Part shown: positions 63,625-64,000 of the stretch, one piece after another
How positions within the stretch are numbered: position 1 is the first letter of the stretch
Layout: each line of letters begins with the position of its first letter
Assembly (NCBI GenBank): GCA_020634015.1
Contig: JACKCN010000002.1
Location: 434,001 to 498,000, forward strand
Source of the DNA: Candidatus Delongbacteria bacterium
GTDB lineage: Bacteria; CAIWAD01
DNA: 64,000 nucleotides
Direction: 5' to 3'
Made by a program: the position numbers and the translations under genes
Notes under the pieces: generated by a model
What the model was told of the DNA's origin: nothing
Database searches by the model: none
The model's input: the letters and a program-made list of their open reading frames with translations, nothing else

Positions 63625-64000
63625 ATGATGACCCACTCCGACTCCAGCCCGGATACGCACGACCCATCGCTGGAAGATGATGGTCTGCGTGGCCGAGTGC
63701 TGATGATCGATGACGACCCCAGCATCTGTGAGGCGATTCGAAGCCTGCTGTCACCGTACGCCATCCGCTTTCGATCCTGCCTGGATCTGGCGCACGGACA
63801 TCGGGAATGTACGGAGTGGAAGCCCGATGCCCTGATCCTGGATCTGGACTTCAGGGGCCAGCAGGAAAGTGGTCTGGATCTGCTGGCACGCTTGCGTGCT
63901 GAAGGGCTGGATGTGCCGGTGCTGATTTTCACCAGTGAAGTCAGCGTACAGAACTTCCAGCAGGCGATCCGCCACGGCATCTTCAATTTTCTGGCCAAAC
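63625..64000 (+). CDS. Response regulator receiver domain, cut by the window edge
   Basis: The first 125 residues are visible. After a ~25-residue polar N-terminus comes a CheY-like receiver: the acidic pair in VLMIDDDPSI, the phospho-acceptor Asp in ALILDLDF, the Ser in IFTSE and the Lys in FNFLAK. The output domain lies outside the window, so its class is unknown. It follows two histidine kinases by 183 bases and is their probable partner. GAGGAG nine bases upstream supports the ATG at 63625; an in-frame ATG at 63616 abuts the Shine-Dalgarno sequence and is too close to it. Confidence 0.9.
   Translation, partial: MMTHSDSSPDTHDPSLEDDGLRGRVLMIDDDPSICEAIRSLLSPYAIRFRSCLDLAHGHRECTEWKPDALILDLDFRGQQESGLDLLARLRAEGLDVPVLIFTSEVSVQNFQQAIRHGIFNFLAK

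Overview
The window is a GC-rich, densely packed chromosome segment from a Gram-negative (diderm) bacterium. It holds 50 protein genes (one cut by the right edge), one tRNA and a candidate small RNA. I saw no insertion sequence, prophage or CRISPR array. Several features suggest the Fibrobacterota-Chlorobiota-Bacteroidota (FCB) side of the tree or a related candidate phylum: a secreted protein ending in the ENYPNPFNPST-type sorting/FlgD-like domain, an ATP synthase a subunit with a signal peptide and a His-rich extension, a bactofilin, AgmX/PglI-type envelope proteins and an McsA/McsB-like pair. This placement is inference; there is no 16S gene here.

Layout. 0.3-6.8 kb: a TetR-type repressor followed by a complete RND efflux operon (adaptor, pump, outer-membrane channel), ending at a bidirectional terminator shared with a tRNA-Arg(ACG) on the other strand. 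7.2-11.2 kb: three consecutive cation/proton antiporter-like genes, two of them tandem paralogues. 11.5-15.2 kb (minus): a large secreted multidomain protein. 15.7-24.8 kb: a classical yceD-rpmF-plsX-fabH-fabD-fabG-acpP-fabF-rnc run, then a YigZ protein and a CBS/CorC-type membrane protein. 24.8-26.0 kb (minus): a Fis-type HTH protein without recognisable AAA+ motifs. 26.4-35.0 kb: M23 peptidase, bactofilin and a complete F1Fo ATP synthase operon (atpZ-I-B-E-F-H-A-G-D-C) closed by a strong terminator.

35.7-46.5 kb: an eight-gene operon of two large periplasmic TPR proteins, two small orphan proteins, a TolQ/ExbB channel subunit, two unlike ExbD subunits and an AgmX/PglI-type TonB-like protein. 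It resembles the energised envelope machines of myxobacterial gliding (Agl/Glt) and Tol/Ton systems and is the most system-like novelty in the window. It is followed by a membrane-anchored GH2-fold protein lacking both catalytic acids, translationally coupled to an RpiB-like protein whose catalytic Cys is Asp. On the minus strand follow a 77-aa orphan and a candidate small RNA with its own promoter, terminator and C-rich (anti-Shine-Dalgarno) loops.

50.6-58.4 kb: a SPOR-SpoIID protein, prfB with the programmed +1 frameshift, lysS, a LolC/E-LolD exporter, mcsA and an McsB-like protein that has lost the guanidino-kinase catalytic residues. 58.6-64.0 kb: two tandem sensor histidine kinases with diverged sensor halves but almost identical catalytic halves, then a response regulator cut by the window edge. 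The second kinase appears to start at an ATA codon inside an ATAA overlap.
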